Shown one piece after another: positions 44,900 to 54,600 of a stretch of 64,000 nt of DNA (positions are counted from its first letter, which is position 1; each line of letters begins with the position of its first letter). The stretch covers positions 806,001-870,000 of the forward strand of contig NZ_JAJAVQ010000001.1 in assembly GCF_020531985.1 (NCBI RefSeq). The letters run 5' to 3'. Both the position numbers and the translations under genes were made by a program. Under the pieces are notes generated by a model. The model ran no database searches. It had not been told where the DNA came from and saw only the letters and a program-made list of their open reading frames with translations. Source of the stretch: Rheinheimera aquimaris (GTDB lineage: Bacteria > Pseudomonadota > Gammaproteobacteria > Enterobacterales > Alteromonadaceae).

Positions 44900-46034
44900 T
44901 TGCCACTTCCGTTATCAGGCGCGAAGCAACGTCATTAAGAGCAACCTCGACATCCATAAGCCCGGCTGCAGCGATGGCCTGGGGCATACCGTAGACCACG
45001 CAGCTGGCTTCATCCTGCGCCCATATTCTTGAACCGGTTTGCTTAAGTAAACGTGCACCTTCCCTGCCATCAGCGCCCATACCGGTCAGTACAACTGCCA
45101 GTACTTTGTCAGCGTATACTTTAGCGGCTGTCGCGAAGGTAATATCGACACTGGGTTTGAACGTTATACGTGGTGAGTCATCTTCTTTAACTCTCAGACG
45201 GGCATCACGCTCACTACCTTCAATCAGCATCTGTTTACCACCTGGTGCCAGATAGGCTACGCCAGGCCGGAGCACGTCATTATCCTTTGCTTCACACACT
45301 TCAATTTTCGCCAATGAATTAAGGCGCTGGGCAAAAGCCCCGGTGAATGCAGCAGGCATGTGCTGAATCAGCACGATAGGTAACGGAAAATCAGCCGGTA
45401 GTGCGGTAATAATGCGCTGCAATGCTACCGGGCCACCAGTCGAGGTACCAATAGCGACTAATTTGTACTGTTTGCCGCTGGCCTGAAAACGCGTAGTTGA
45501 AGAACTGACACGCTCACTCAGCTTAGGCCGCTCAAATGTACTGCGTGTTAATGCGGGCCGCTCGCTTAACCTGGGAGCTGTTGCAGGCTCTGAGCGTTGA
45601 CTTAAAGAACTTGAAAACGTTGCCCTGCCAAGTTGTCGTTTACGGGCAACTGCTCTGACCCTGTCCCTAAGCAACTGGCCGGCTTCATCTTTATCACGTG
45701 CAATGTCTTCAAACTTCTTCGGCAAGAAATCGACCGCGCCAGCTTCAAGGGCATCCAATGTTGCCTTTGCCCCTTCATGTGTTAACGATGAAAACATCAG
45801 AATGGGAATACGCTGCTGCTGCATAATTTCACGCACGGCAGAAATACCGTCAAGCACCGGCATTTCAACATCCATAGTGATAACGTCAGGCTTTAATGCT
45901 AACGCTTTCTCAACAGCTTCACGGCCATTATTAGCGGTATCTGCAATTTCAATATCGCCGTCCTTCGCCAGAATTTCTGTCAGACGACGACGAAAAAAGC
46001 TTGAATCATCAACCACTAACACCTTTATCGCCAT
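44892..46034 (-). CDS. cheB: Chemotaxis protein-glutamate methylesterase CheB
   Basis: A 380-residue response-regulator enzyme. The receiver domain (1-125) has the acidic pair VVDDSS and phospho-acceptor D55 in [11 protein letters not shown]; a Ser/Arg-rich linker (about 135-185) joins the esterase domain with GTSTGGP (Ser), QHMPAAFT (His) and GMGADGREG (Asp). It demethylates and deamidates chemoreceptors. The linker is longer than in enteric CheB. Confidence 0.96.
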   Translation of the reverse strand: MAIKVLVVDDSSFFRRRLTEILAKDGDIEIADTANNGREAVEKALALKPDVITMDVEMPVLDGISAVREIMQQQRIPILMFSSLTHEGAKATLDALEAGAVDFLPKKFEDIARDKDEAGQLLRDRVRAVARKRQLGRATFSSSLSQRSEPATAPRLSERPALTRSTFERPKLSERVSSSTTRFQASGKQYKLVAIGTSTGGPVALQRIITALPADFPLPIVLIQHMPAAFTGAFAQRLNSLAKIEVCEAKDNDVLRPGVAYLAPGGKQMLIEGSERDARLRVKEDDSPRITFKPSVDITFATAAKVYADKVLAVVLTGMGADGREGARLLKQTGSRIWAQDEASCVVYGMPQAIAAAGLMDVEVALNDVASRLITEVANG

Positions 46035-46046
46035 AGGTTTTTCTCC

Positions 46047-48194
46047 TTAGGCGTTCACTTTATTGAAGCGATCAAACTTGATCTTTGATTTCTTCGCGTA
46101 ATGTTTCAGAAGGTTAGGCACATCGAGGATCAGTGCAATGCCACCATCAGATGTAATGGTTGCCCCCGCCATACCCGGCGTCCCCTGAAGAAGCGCGTCC
46201 AGAGGTTTAATAACAACTTCTTCCTGTCCAATCAATGAATCGACAACAAAGCCAACTTGCTGGGTGCCGATTTGCACGATAACCACGTGCCCCTGCTCAC
46301 GACGGCGCTTCTTATCAGAGCCTTTTACCAACCAGTGCTCCAGGAAGAACAGCGGAATAGCTTTATTACGCACAACAACAGTAAGTTGCCCGTCTACCAC
46401 ATTGGTTTTGTTCAAATCCAGATGGAAGATCTCACTGACGCCAGCAAGCGGCAATGCAAAGGTCTGCTTGCCAACAACAACCATCAGTGTTGGCAAGATG
46501 GCCAGTGTCAGCGGCACTTTAATTTCCAGTAACGTGCCTTCGCCCATTTTAGAGTGAATATGCACAGTACCGTTTAACTGGTTAATCTTGGTCTTAACCA
46601 CATCCATGCCTACACCACGACCGGATATGTCAGAAATCTGCTCTTTGGTTGAAAAACCAGGCGCAAAAATCAGGTTAAAAGCTTCTGTATCGGACATTCG
46701 TCCCGCTGCATCACTGTCAAGAATACCGCGCTTGATCGCAATACCTTTTAGCTTTTCCGGGTCCATGCCGGCACCATCATCATGGATCGTCAGCAAAATA
46801 TGGTCGCCAGCCTGAGCGGCAGCCAGCTTAACTGTGCCGGTACGCTTTTTACCGGCTTTCTGCCGCACATCCGGCATTTCAATACCGTGGTCCACCGAGT
46901 TGCGCACTAAGTGAACTAACGGGTCAGCCAGCGCTTCTACCAGGTTTTTATCTAAATCAGTTTCTTCACCTTCCAGCACCAGTTCAATATCTTTTTGTAG
47001 TGAGCGTGCTAAATCGCGTACTACCCGGGGGAAACGGCCAAAAACTTTCTTAATCGGCTGCATCCGGGTTTTCATGACCGCGCCCTGAATGTCTGCAGTA
47101 ACCACATCCAGGTTCGAAATGGCTTTACTCATTTCTTCGCTTTGTACTGTGCCTGACAGACTCACCAGGCGGTTGCGCACCAATACCAACTCGCCGACCA
47201 TGTTCATAATTTGGTCAAGCCGCTTAGTATCGACCCTTACAGTCGTTTCAGCCTGAGCAGCCTGCTGAGCAGCTGCCGCTTTATCTGCTGCAGGCGCTGG
47301 CACCGGCGCAGCCTTAGGCTCTGCTGGGGCAGGTTTTACTGCTGCAGCTGCAGGTTCTGATGCAACAGATTTTGGCGTTGGCGCAGGCGAAGCGGCCGGC
47401 CCCTGACCTTTACCATGTAATTGATCGAGTAAAGCTTCAAACTCGGCATCATCAATTTCATCGTCCGCCTTGGCCTTTGCTGCCGGCTCTGCAGCTGAAG
47501 GCTTAGCGGCGGTGTCAGGAATAAAGGACCCTTTACCATGCAACTGGTCCAGAATAGCTTCAAACTCATCATCAGTGATATCGTCACCGCCATCAGCTGC
47601 GGGTGCAGAGTCCGGTAAAGGTGCAGATGTTGTAACAGCCGGTCCTTTATTTTTACCGTGCAGCTCGTCCATCATCTGCTCAAATTCTTCCTCAGTAATA
47701 TCATCAACATTACCGGCGGAGGATGACTGAACGACAGGTGCCGGAGCAGGTTCTGGTTTTGCCGGCTCAACTTTAGCTACGGCAGGAGGAGGAGAACCCG
47801 CTGTTTCAGGTTCGCTGTAGTAGTGCAGTGCATCAAGAATAGCGGCAGATGCAGGTGTCAGTGGCTGACGGTTCTGCACTTCAACAAACATGGCATTGAT
47901 GCTGTCAAGCGACTGCAGAATAACGTCCATCAGCTCTGGTGTAACACGGCGCTTACCAGTACGCAGAATATCAAAAACGTTCTCAGCACCATGACATGCA
48001 TCAACCAGCTCGGTTAATGACAGAAACCCTGCACCACCTTTCACCGTATGGAAACCCCGGAAAATGGCATTCAGCAAATTCGCGTCGTCCGGATTATTCT
48101 CCAGCTCAACCAGTTGCTCCTGCAGTAATTCCAGAATTTCACCGGCCTCTACCAGGAAGTCCTGCAGTATATCCTCATCCATATCAAAGCTCAT
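46047..48194 (-). CDS. cheA: Chemotaxis histidine kinase CheA
   Basis: A 715-residue kinase. P1 (Hpt) carries the phosphorylated H49 in GFHTVKGGAGFL. The region where enteric CheA has P2 is a Pro/Ala linker with three 40-residue-spaced repeats ending LHGK (residues 164-263). P3 dimerisation starts RVDTKRLDQIMNMVGELV; P4 has the N-box RNSVDHGIEMP and G-boxes DDGAGMD and GRGVGMDVV; P5 (CheW-like) closes the protein with TLMVVVGKQTFALPL. It phosphorylates CheY and CheB. Fifteen bases separate it from cheZ. Confidence 0.97.
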   Translation of the reverse strand: MSFDMDEDILQDFLVEAGEILELLQEQLVELENNPDDANLLNAIFRGFHTVKGGAGFLSLTELVDACHGAENVFDILRTGKRRVTPELMDVILQSLDSINAMFVEVQNRQPLTPASAAILDALHYYSEPETAGSPPPAVAKVEPAKPEPAPAPVVQSSSAGNVDDITEEEFEQMMDELHGKNKGPAVTTSAPLPDSAPAADGGDDITDDEFEAILDQLHGKGSFIPDTAAKPSAAEPAAKAKADDEIDDAEFEALLDQLHGKGQGPAASPAPTPKSVASEPAAAAVKPAPAEPKAAPVPAPAADKAAAAQQAAQAETTVRVDTKRLDQIMNMVGELVLVRNRLVSLSGTVQSEEMSKAISNLDVVTADIQGAVMKTRMQPIKKVFGRFPRVVRDLARSLQKDIELVLEGEETDLDKNLVEALADPLVHLVRNSVDHGIEMPDVRQKAGKKRTGTVKLAAAQAGDHILLTIHDDGAGMDPEKLKGIAIKRGILDSDAAGRMSDTEAFNLIFAPGFSTKEQISDISGRGVGMDVVKTKINQLNGTVHIHSKMGEGTLLEIKVPLTLAILPTLMVVVGKQTFALPLAGVSEIFHLDLNKTNVVDGQLTVVVRNKAIPLFFLEHWLVKGSDKKRRREQGHVVIVQIGTQQVGFVVDSLIGQEEVVIKPLDALLQGTPGMAGATITSDGGIALILDVPNLLKHYAKKSKIKFDRFNKVNA
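47408..47705 (-). repeat. Three-copy protein repeat in the CheA P1-P3 linker
   Basis: Within cheA, residues about 164-181, 204-222 and 244-263 repeat the pattern D-D-I/D-x-x-x-E-F-E-x-x-x-D-Q/E-L-H-G-K (for example DEFEAILDQLHGKG and AEFEALLDQLHGKG), spaced 40 residues apart and separated by Pro/Ala-rich linker. The motif looks like a short amphipathic binding helix. Confidence 0.85.
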
Positions 48195-48209
48195 GCAAAG
48201 ACACCTCTG

Positions 48210-48962
48210 TTAAAAACCTAAGCTGGACAACAAATCATCAACGTCATCCTGACCACTCACAACATCATCGCGCTCTGCAGCGTCAATAATAGGCCCTTCG
48301 GCTTCGTGGGCCTTAGGTTTGCTTTTCGCAGGTTTAGCTTCCGTCTGAACCATCAGGCTCGACTGGCCAAATGCGGTCAGCAGGCCAATCAGGCTTTCCT
48401 CAACCTCACGAACAAGCTCGATTACCCGACGCAATATCTGCCCGGTCAAATCCTGATAATCCTGAGCCATCAACACATCTGTCAGTAATGAATTCAGAGT
48501 GTTCGAGTCATTGTTTGCCTGTTGAAAAAAACCATCAAGGTTATGGCAAAGCGCTTTGAACTCACCGAGTTGCATCTGACGCTGCATCAGTTTATGCCAC
48601 TGTGGCTGTATTTTGCCTAACTGTTGTGTCAACTGATCAGCAATAGGCAAGCAAGACTCCACCGCATCCATAGTGCGATTCGCGGCTTGCTCAGTCATAT
48701 CTATAACATGATTAAGCCGTTTTTTTGCATCGGGAATATCTTCCTCGAGCAAGTTGTTTAACGAAGGGTCAATTTGGAAATTTTTAAGTGAATCATGTAA
48801 TTGACGGGTGAGTTTGCCAACTTCTGCAAACAATTCAGAAGAACCAGGTACAGCCAGTTGCTGTACCAACTCATTAGCAGACTCGTTTTCTCCCATCTCC
48901 AGCAGTTGGACTAACTCCCTGGCCTGCTCCAGTGAAATTAAAGGCTCCGTAATTGCGGACAT
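48210..48962 (-). CDS. cheZ: Chemotaxis phosphatase CheZ
   Basis: A 250-residue, mostly helical protein. AQDYQDLTGQILRRVIELV carries the catalytic Asp and Gln that dephosphorylate CheY-P, and the C-terminal DDVDDLLSSLGF is the CheY-binding tail. Together with CheA and CheY it sets motor switching. It is longer than E. coli CheZ (214), mainly at the N-terminus. Confidence 0.93.
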   Translation of the reverse strand: MSAITEPLISLEQARELVQLLEMGENESANELVQQLAVPGSSELFAEVGKLTRQLHDSLKNFQIDPSLNNLLEEDIPDAKKRLNHVIDMTEQAANRTMDAVESCLPIADQLTQQLGKIQPQWHKLMQRQMQLGEFKALCHNLDGFFQQANNDSNTLNSLLTDVLMAQDYQDLTGQILRRVIELVREVEESLIGLLTAFGQSSLMVQTEAKPAKSKPKAHEAEGPIIDAAERDDVVSGQDDVDDLLSSLGF

Positions 48963-48987
48963 GGCAACGCTCCTTTGTCAGTTACGA

Positions 48988-49371
48988 TTAGCCAATCCGT
49001 TCAAATACTTTAGCTAACTTCTCTTGCAGCGTAGCAGCAGTAAAAGGTTTTACAATATAGCCATTTACACCTGCCTGAGCTGCAGCGATGATCTGTTCTT
49101 TCTTCGCTTCAGCTGTAACCATAAGCACCGGGATATGTTTCAGTTTGGCGTCTGCCCGGATTGCCCGAAGCAAATCGATACCTTGCATACCTGGCATATT
49201 CCAGTCAGTAACCACAAAATCGAAGTCGCCATTTTGCAGCATTGGCAACGCCGTGCTGCCATCATCTGCTTCAGATACATTTGTAAAGCCAAGGTCACGT
49301 AACAGATTTTTTATTATGCGTCTCATGGTTGAAAAATCATCTACCACAAGAATTTTCATGTTCTTATCCAA
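48988..49371 (-). CDS. cheY: Chemotaxis response regulator CheY, TTG start
   Basis: A 127-residue single receiver domain: [10 protein letters not shown] (acidic pair), phospho-acceptor D56 in [11 protein letters not shown], the Thr in MVTAEAKK and Lys in IVKPFT. The start is TTG at 49371, because GGAGGGG lies directly upstream at good spacing and the N-terminus [12 protein letters not shown] matches relatives; the in-frame ATG at 49359 is too far from that site. Phospho-CheY binds FliM/FliN. Confidence 0.96.
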   Translation of the reverse strand: MDKNMKILVVDDFSTMRRIIKNLLRDLGFTNVSEADDGSTALPMLQNGDFDFVVTDWNMPGMQGIDLLRAIRADAKLKHIPVLMVTAEAKKEQIIAAAQAGVNGYIVKPFTAATLQEKLAKVFERIG

Positions 49372-49411
49372 AATCCCCTCCGACGAGATATTACTGTTAT
49401 CTCAGAATAGG

Positions 49412-50131
49412 TTACAACCAATCCTGCATTCTGGCTTTTAATCTGACCAATGCCTGACTATGGATTTGACTGATCCGGGACTCACTGACATTAAGCACAG
49501 CCCCGATCTCCTTCAAGTTTAGTTCGTCATTATAATACAGCGAAAGCACTAATGCTTCACGCTCAGGTAAACTACTGATTGTTTTTGCTAAATCCTGATG
49601 AAAGCTCTCGCTTGCCTGACTTTCGTATAAATGATCTGAGTCAGTATCACCAGAGGTTACCAGCACATCTTCGGAAACACCAAGATCTTCTATCCCGATG
49701 ATTCTGCCACTGCTGATATCACTTAGCATATGATGGTATTCATCCAAAGATATATCAAGTTTTTCAGCAACTTCACTATCTTTTATGTCTCTACCATACA
49801 GAGCTTCAAGCTCAGCAATGGTCTCCGCAATCAAACGGGCATTACGATGTACAGACCGCGGAGTCCAATCCCCCCTGCGCATTTCGTCAAGCATAGCGCC
49901 GCGGATACGGATACCGGCAAAAGTTTCAAAACTGGCTCCCTTGCTACCGTCAAAATTTTTCGCTGCTTCTATCAGGCCAATCATACCTGACTGAATTAAA
50001 TCATCGACCAACACACTAGCTGGTAGCCTCGCCATCAGATGGTAAGCTATGCGTTTAACCAAAGGAGCGTGGCGCTCGACCAACTGCTGCATATGGTCAA
50101 CACCACCATAAGCTGCAATTTTACTGTTCAC
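49412..50131 (-). CDS. fliA: Flagellar sigma factor FliA (sigma-28)
   Basis: A 239-residue group 3 sigma factor with region 2 (LVKRIAYHLMARLPASVLVDDLIQSGMIGL; RIRGAMLDEMRRGDW), region 3 and a region 4 helix-turn-helix (LKEIGAVLNVSESRISQIHSQA). It directs late flagellar and chemotaxis genes. It overlaps flhG by 4 bases, as in other polar flagellates. Confidence 0.96.
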   Translation of the reverse strand: MNSKIAAYGGVDHMQQLVERHAPLVKRIAYHLMARLPASVLVDDLIQSGMIGLIEAAKNFDGSKGASFETFAGIRIRGAMLDEMRRGDWTPRSVHRNARLIAETIAELEALYGRDIKDSEVAEKLDISLDEYHHMLSDISSGRIIGIEDLGVSEDVLVTSGDTDSDHLYESQASESFHQDLAKTISSLPEREALVLSLYYNDELNLKEIGAVLNVSESRISQIHSQALVRLKARMQDWL

Positions 50132-51006
50132 GCTATCCCCCGATCAATGTGAGGTTGCACCAGCTGTTCCAGAAAAAACTCCAGATGCCCGGACGCAGTG
50201 GCTGGTAATGGCCATTTTGCAGCTTTCAATGCCAGGCTCTTCACCGCCATGCTGGCTGGTGTTTTCGGGAACGCTTCTACAAAGGCTTTTTGTTTTCGGG
50301 CTGCTTTGCGCACATTTTCATCGTAAGGAATGGTCGCCACAAGCTCTAAACTGACATCCAGGAAGCGATCGGTTACTCTGGTTAACTTCGCGAACAGTTC
50401 CTGGCCTTCTTTCAGGCTGCGCACCATGTTGGCGACAATCTTAAACTTTTCTACACCATGATCACGGCTGAGGATCTTCATCAGGGCGTAAGCATCGGTA
50501 ATCGAAGATGGCTCATCACAAACCACAACCATCACATCCTGTGAGGCTCTGGAAAAACTCAGTACCATATCGGAAATACCGGCTGCGGTATCAACTAACA
50601 ACACATCAACTGGGGTTTGAAGTTCGCTGAATGCTCTGATAAGACCGGCATGTTCAGCTGGCGCCAGCTCTGTCATATTCTGAGAGCCGGAGGTGGCAGG
50701 TATTATCTTTATACCAAAAGGGCCGTCGATGATCACATCATCCAGCTCGGCCTCGCCCGCCAGTACATGCGATAAGTTTTTTTCTACCCGAAGCCCCAGC
50801 ATAACGTCACAGTTAGCCAGGCCCAAATCTGCATCCAGCACCAGCACGCGCTTCCCAAGCTGCGCCAGCGACATGGCAAGGTTTAGCGTAACGTTGGTTT
50901 TACCCACGCCGCCTTTACCACCGGTAACTGATATTACTTTTACCATCTGCTTATTCATTCTTCTCAGGCCATTGGCTTGATCATCGGTATTGTCATGACT
51001 ATGCAT
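50128..51006 (-). CDS. flhG: Flagellar number regulator FlhG (FleN), MinD-like ATPase
   Basis: A 292-residue MinD/ParA ATPase. The deviant Walker A is SVTGGKGGVGKTNVTLNLA, Walker A'/B-like segments are VDVLLVDTAAGIS and VLDADLGLANCDV. FlhG restricts polar flagellar number by acting on FlhF and the master regulator. The N-terminus MHSHDN...ANGLRRMNKQ includes the usual DQANGLR FlhF-activating helix. Overlaps flhF by 8 bases and fliA by 4. Confidence 0.94.
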   Translation of the reverse strand: MHSHDNTDDQANGLRRMNKQMVKVISVTGGKGGVGKTNVTLNLAMSLAQLGKRVLVLDADLGLANCDVMLGLRVEKNLSHVLAGEAELDDVIIDGPFGIKIIPATSGSQNMTELAPAEHAGLIRAFSELQTPVDVLLVDTAAGISDMVLSFSRASQDVMVVVCDEPSSITDAYALMKILSRDHGVEKFKIVANMVRSLKEGQELFAKLTRVTDRFLDVSLELVATIPYDENVRKAARKQKAFVEAFPKTPASMAVKSLALKAAKWPLPATASGHLEFFLEQLVQPHIDRGIA

Positions 51007-52381
51007 AGGTTCCGTCCGCGCGGCTCATCTGGTCGTTGTACCACTGGTGAACCGTACTACTTTGTGCAATTCGTAATTTTTCTGCCTGCTGCACCAGTTT
51101 CTGTGCATCAGCAACAGCTATATCTTCAGGGACACGCTGGCCATTCGTCAAGTAACTTACCGGCAGCGCATTTGCAATAGCCACATTGATCACTTCACCT
51201 AAACTTAAGCATTCATCAAGTTTGGTGAAAATACAACCAGACAACGGAATACGTTTAAAATGGGTGACACTTTCCTGCATAACCCTTGCCTGCGCTGTCG
51301 CAGACAATACCAGATAACTTTTTATTTTGACACGACTATTATGCATCAGGCTGGCAAGTTTTTCAGCCAAACGCACATCGCGCTGGCTCATACCTGCGGT
51401 ATCTATCAATATCAGTTTGCGTTGTTGTAACTGATTAATTAACAGCGCCAGCTCATCACTGTCTTTTGCCAGCTTTACCGGGCAACCGATTATCCGGCCG
51501 AATGTTGCCAATTGCTCAAAAGCGCCAATCCGGTAACTGTCAGTGGTAATCAGTGCCACCTGATCGGCGCCATGACGCTTGGCAAACTCTGCCGCAAGCT
51601 TAGCAACCGTTGTTGTTTTCCCGACACCTGTAGGGCCAACCAGCGCAACGACGCCACCACGACGCAAAATATCGTCATTGGTTGTGCTCAGTTGTCCGCC
51701 AAGTAGCTCTAAGGCAGCTTCCCAGGCATCTGCACTGTTTAATTCTTCCGGCATAAAACACGCCAGCTGATCTGCAACCTGTTCAGACAATCCCAACTGC
51801 TGCAGGTTTTCGATAATCAGCGCCCGTACTGGTTCGCGCCGTGCCAGATCCTGCCACATTAAACCTGATACCTGATGCTGTAATAACTGGCGCATGGACA
51901 ACATTTCATTGCGCATCGCATCCATTTGCTGCTGGACTAACTTCGCCTGTTGCTCCTGCAGTTTAGTCAGCTCTGTTAGCTGAACGGTATTCACGCCTGC
52001 TGCCGCGCCAGAAGTTTGACGCTCAAACTGTGCCGCTCGCGGTGCTTCCTGCGTTGCGGCTTTCAACGACGGTTTAGCGGCAGCATTTTGTGTCACCTGT
52101 TGTTTAATCATCTGCCGCGCCAACAACGCTTTTAGCGAGTCTGCCGGCGCTTCTGCCTCATCATCATCGGCGACTGTCGCACTGAAACGCGGCTCCGGCC
52201 GCGGCTGTGCTGCAGGGGCTGGCTTGGCTGCTGGTGCCGGCTCTTGATCAATCGCCGCGACAATCTCGACGCCTTCAGCGACTTTTTTGTTTGACAGAAT
52301 AATAGCATCCGGGCCAAGAAACTCTTTTACCTCAGTTAAGGCTGTGCGCATATCTTTTGCGACAAAACGTTTGATTTTCAT
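50999..52381 (-). CDS. flhF: Flagellar pole-determining GTPase FlhF
   Basis: A 460-residue SRP-type GTPase. A basic N-terminal segment (MKIKRFVAKDMRTALTEVKE) precedes an Ala/Pro/Gln-rich linker (about 60-150), then the N domain and the GTPase domain with ALVGPTGVGKTTTVAKLAAE, LITTDSYRIGAFEQL, LILIDTAGMSQRD and FTKLDE. It marks the pole where the flagellum is built. Stops 10 bases downstream of flhA's end on the same transcript. Confidence 0.96.
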   Translation of the reverse strand: MKIKRFVAKDMRTALTEVKEFLGPDAIILSNKKVAEGVEIVAAIDQEPAPAAKPAPAAQPRPEPRFSATVADDDEAEAPADSLKALLARQMIKQQVTQNAAAKPSLKAATQEAPRAAQFERQTSGAAAGVNTVQLTELTKLQEQQAKLVQQQMDAMRNEMLSMRQLLQHQVSGLMWQDLARREPVRALIIENLQQLGLSEQVADQLACFMPEELNSADAWEAALELLGGQLSTTNDDILRRGGVVALVGPTGVGKTTTVAKLAAEFAKRHGADQVALITTDSYRIGAFEQLATFGRIIGCPVKLAKDSDELALLINQLQQRKLILIDTAGMSQRDVRLAEKLASLMHNSRVKIKSYLVLSATAQARVMQESVTHFKRIPLSGCIFTKLDECLSLGEVINVAIANALPVSYLTNGQRVPEDIAVADAQKLVQQAEKLRIAQSSTVHQWYNDQMSRADGTYA

Positions 52382-52391
52382 CAGTTATCTC

Positions 52392-54494
52392 CTAACTTGC
52401 CTGGCCTATTACGCTGACAATTCGAATTTGTTTATCATCAGGTATCTCCTGATATGACAATACCCTAAGTCCTGGAATGGTGTATTTCACGAATCGTGCC
52501 ATCACTGAGCGTAAAATTCCTGACGTTAGCAATACTGCACTGTCGCCACTCAATTCCTGGCTCTGATGCGCATCCTGCAATGACTGCTGAATACGGTCTG
52601 CCAGACCGGGCTCTATGCCAGCGCCGTCATTGCCGGCAGCCTGCATTGATTGATGCAGCATCTGCTCCAGTTCAGGCGCAAAGGTAATCACCGGAATTTC
52701 TTTGCGATTGCCACCCACTTCCTGCACGATAAGCCGGCGCAGCGCTATACGACATGCTGCTGTCAGCACATCAACATCCTGACTCTTAGCACCATATTCG
52801 ACCAACGTCTGCACTATGGTACGCATATCACGGATCGGCACACCTTCATTAAGCAGGTTCTGCAGCACTTTAACCACTGAAGTCAGCGGCAAGGTATCCG
52901 GCACCAGGCCTTCAACCAGTTTCGGTGAATGCTTGGCCAGCATATCCAGTAAATTTTGCACTTCTTCATGTCCAAGCAGGCTGGCTGCGTGGTTAGTCAG
53001 GATCTGGCTTAAATGGGTTGCTACAACAGTCGCGGCGTCGACAACGGTGTAACCTAATGTCTGTGCATGTTCACGCTGATCTTTACCAATCCATACCGCA
53101 TCCAGGCCAAAGGCCGGATCTTTGGTCGCAATACCTTTTACCGTACCGAATACCTGGCCAGGGTTGATTGCCAACTCGTTATCATGGCGTAACTCCCCTT
53201 CACCACTGGTCACCCCCATCAACGTCATACGATAACTGTTTGGCTCTAAATCCAGGTTATCGCGGATGTGTACAGCCGGAATAAGAAAACCCAGCTCTTG
53301 CGACAGTTTTTTACGCACACCTTTAATCCGGCTTAGCAGTTCGCCGCCCTGAGACTTGTCAACCAGTGGAATTAAGCGGTAGCCAACTTCAAGGCCTATC
53401 GTATCGACGCCCTGCACATCATCCCAGCCAATTTCTTTGACGACATTGGTCTCGACCGGCGCCAGATCAGCAGCATTGCGGTTGACCAATTCGGCTTTGG
53501 TTTCGTTGTTACGTTTGTGCATCAGGTACGCCAAGCCGCCGACTACAGCCGCCAGCGATAAAAATGCAAAATGTGGCATGCCCGGTACTATCCCCATCAG
53601 GGTCAGTACGCCGGCAGCAACAAAAAGTACATGCACATTGCCCAGCTGATCAGTCATTTGCTGGCCCATGTTTTCAGACTTATTCTGCCGGGTAACAATG
53701 ATAGCAGTACCGATAGACAGCAACAGTGATGGAATTTGCGCCACCAGGCCATCACCAATCGTCAGCAGGGTATAAATCTCCATCGCATCGCCAAACGACA
53801 GATCATGCTGCATCATGCCGATAAACAAACCGCCAACCAGGTTAATCACCAAGATAACGATACCGGCAATCGCATCGCCTTTCACAAACTTACTGGCACC
53901 GTCCATCGAGCCATAGAAATCCGCTTCGCTGGTGACTTCTTCCCGGCGCACCCGCGCCTCTTCCTGCGTGATAAGCCCTGAATTTAAATCAGCATCAATG
54001 GCCATTTGTTTACCGGGCATAGCATCCAGCGTGAAACGGGCCGACACTTCAGCAATACGTCCAGCACCTTTGGTCACAACAACGAAGTTAATAATGATCA
54101 GAATTAAAAACACCACGATACCGACAGCGTAGTTGCCACCGATAACCACTGAGCCGAAAGCCTCAATGACCTTACCCGCCGCATCACCACCTTCATGCCC
54201 TTCCAGCAGCACCACCCGGGTACTGGCGACGTTTAGTGCCAGACGCATAATGGTTGCTACCAGCAAAATAGCCGGAAAGGCGCCAAAATCCAGTGGTCGC
54301 ATGGTGTAAATAGTCACAAGCAGCACTACCAGTGCCAGGGCGATATTAAAGGAGAACAATACATCGAGCAGCAAGGGCGGTAATGGCAACACCACCATCG
54401 CCAAAGCGGCAAGAATAAATAACGGTGTACCGAGGCCTTTGGCAAAGGCAAATTTCGAGCGGTCGAAATTGGTAAAATAACTGGCTAACTGCAT
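52392..54494 (-). CDS. flhA: Flagellar type III export component FlhA
   Basis: A 700-residue membrane protein: about eight helices in the first 330 residues, the conserved FHIPEP-region loop (RIAEVSARFTLDAMPGKQMA), and a large C-terminal cytoplasmic domain that docks chaperone-substrate complexes. Forms the nonameric export ring. It is preceded by a 106-base gap containing a sigma-54 type promoter match, so it probably heads the flhA-flhF-flhG-fliA-che transcript. Confidence 0.97.
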   Translation of the reverse strand: MQLASYFTNFDRSKFAFAKGLGTPLFILAALAMVVLPLPPLLLDVLFSFNIALALVVLLVTIYTMRPLDFGAFPAILLVATIMRLALNVASTRVVLLEGHEGGDAAGKVIEAFGSVVIGGNYAVGIVVFLILIIINFVVVTKGAGRIAEVSARFTLDAMPGKQMAIDADLNSGLITQEEARVRREEVTSEADFYGSMDGASKFVKGDAIAGIVILVINLVGGLFIGMMQHDLSFGDAMEIYTLLTIGDGLVAQIPSLLLSIGTAIIVTRQNKSENMGQQMTDQLGNVHVLFVAAGVLTLMGIVPGMPHFAFLSLAAVVGGLAYLMHKRNNETKAELVNRNAADLAPVETNVVKEIGWDDVQGVDTIGLEVGYRLIPLVDKSQGGELLSRIKGVRKKLSQELGFLIPAVHIRDNLDLEPNSYRMTLMGVTSGEGELRHDNELAINPGQVFGTVKGIATKDPAFGLDAVWIGKDQREHAQTLGYTVVDAATVVATHLSQILTNHAASLLGHEEVQNLLDMLAKHSPKLVEGLVPDTLPLTSVVKVLQNLLNEGVPIRDMRTIVQTLVEYGAKSQDVDVLTAACRIALRRLIVQEVGGNRKEIPVITFAPELEQMLHQSMQAAGNDGAGIEPGLADRIQQSLQDAHQSQELSGDSAVLLTSGILRSVMARFVKYTIPGLRVLSYQEIPDDKQIRIVSVIGQAS

Positions 54495-54532
54495 GACAAC
54501 CCTGACAGTAAATTGGCGCTGTGTCAGGTATC

Positions 54533-54548
54533 AGCAAAAAGCATTCCA
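54533..54548 (-). promoter_or_regulatory. Candidate sigma-54 (RpoN) promoter upstream of flhA
   Basis: Minus-strand TGGAATGCTTTTTGCT matches the -24/-12 consensus TGGCACGNNNNTTGCW: both invariant dinucleotides GG and GC are present with the required 10-base interval. The predicted start lies roughly 28 bases before the flhA ATG. In Vibrio and Pseudomonas, flhA-type operons are RpoN-dependent, so the site is functionally sensible. Confidence 0.6.
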
Positions 54549-54600
54549 ACAAGTACCAATAAACACGCAGCAGGCATGTTTTGTTTTAATACCTGCTGGC

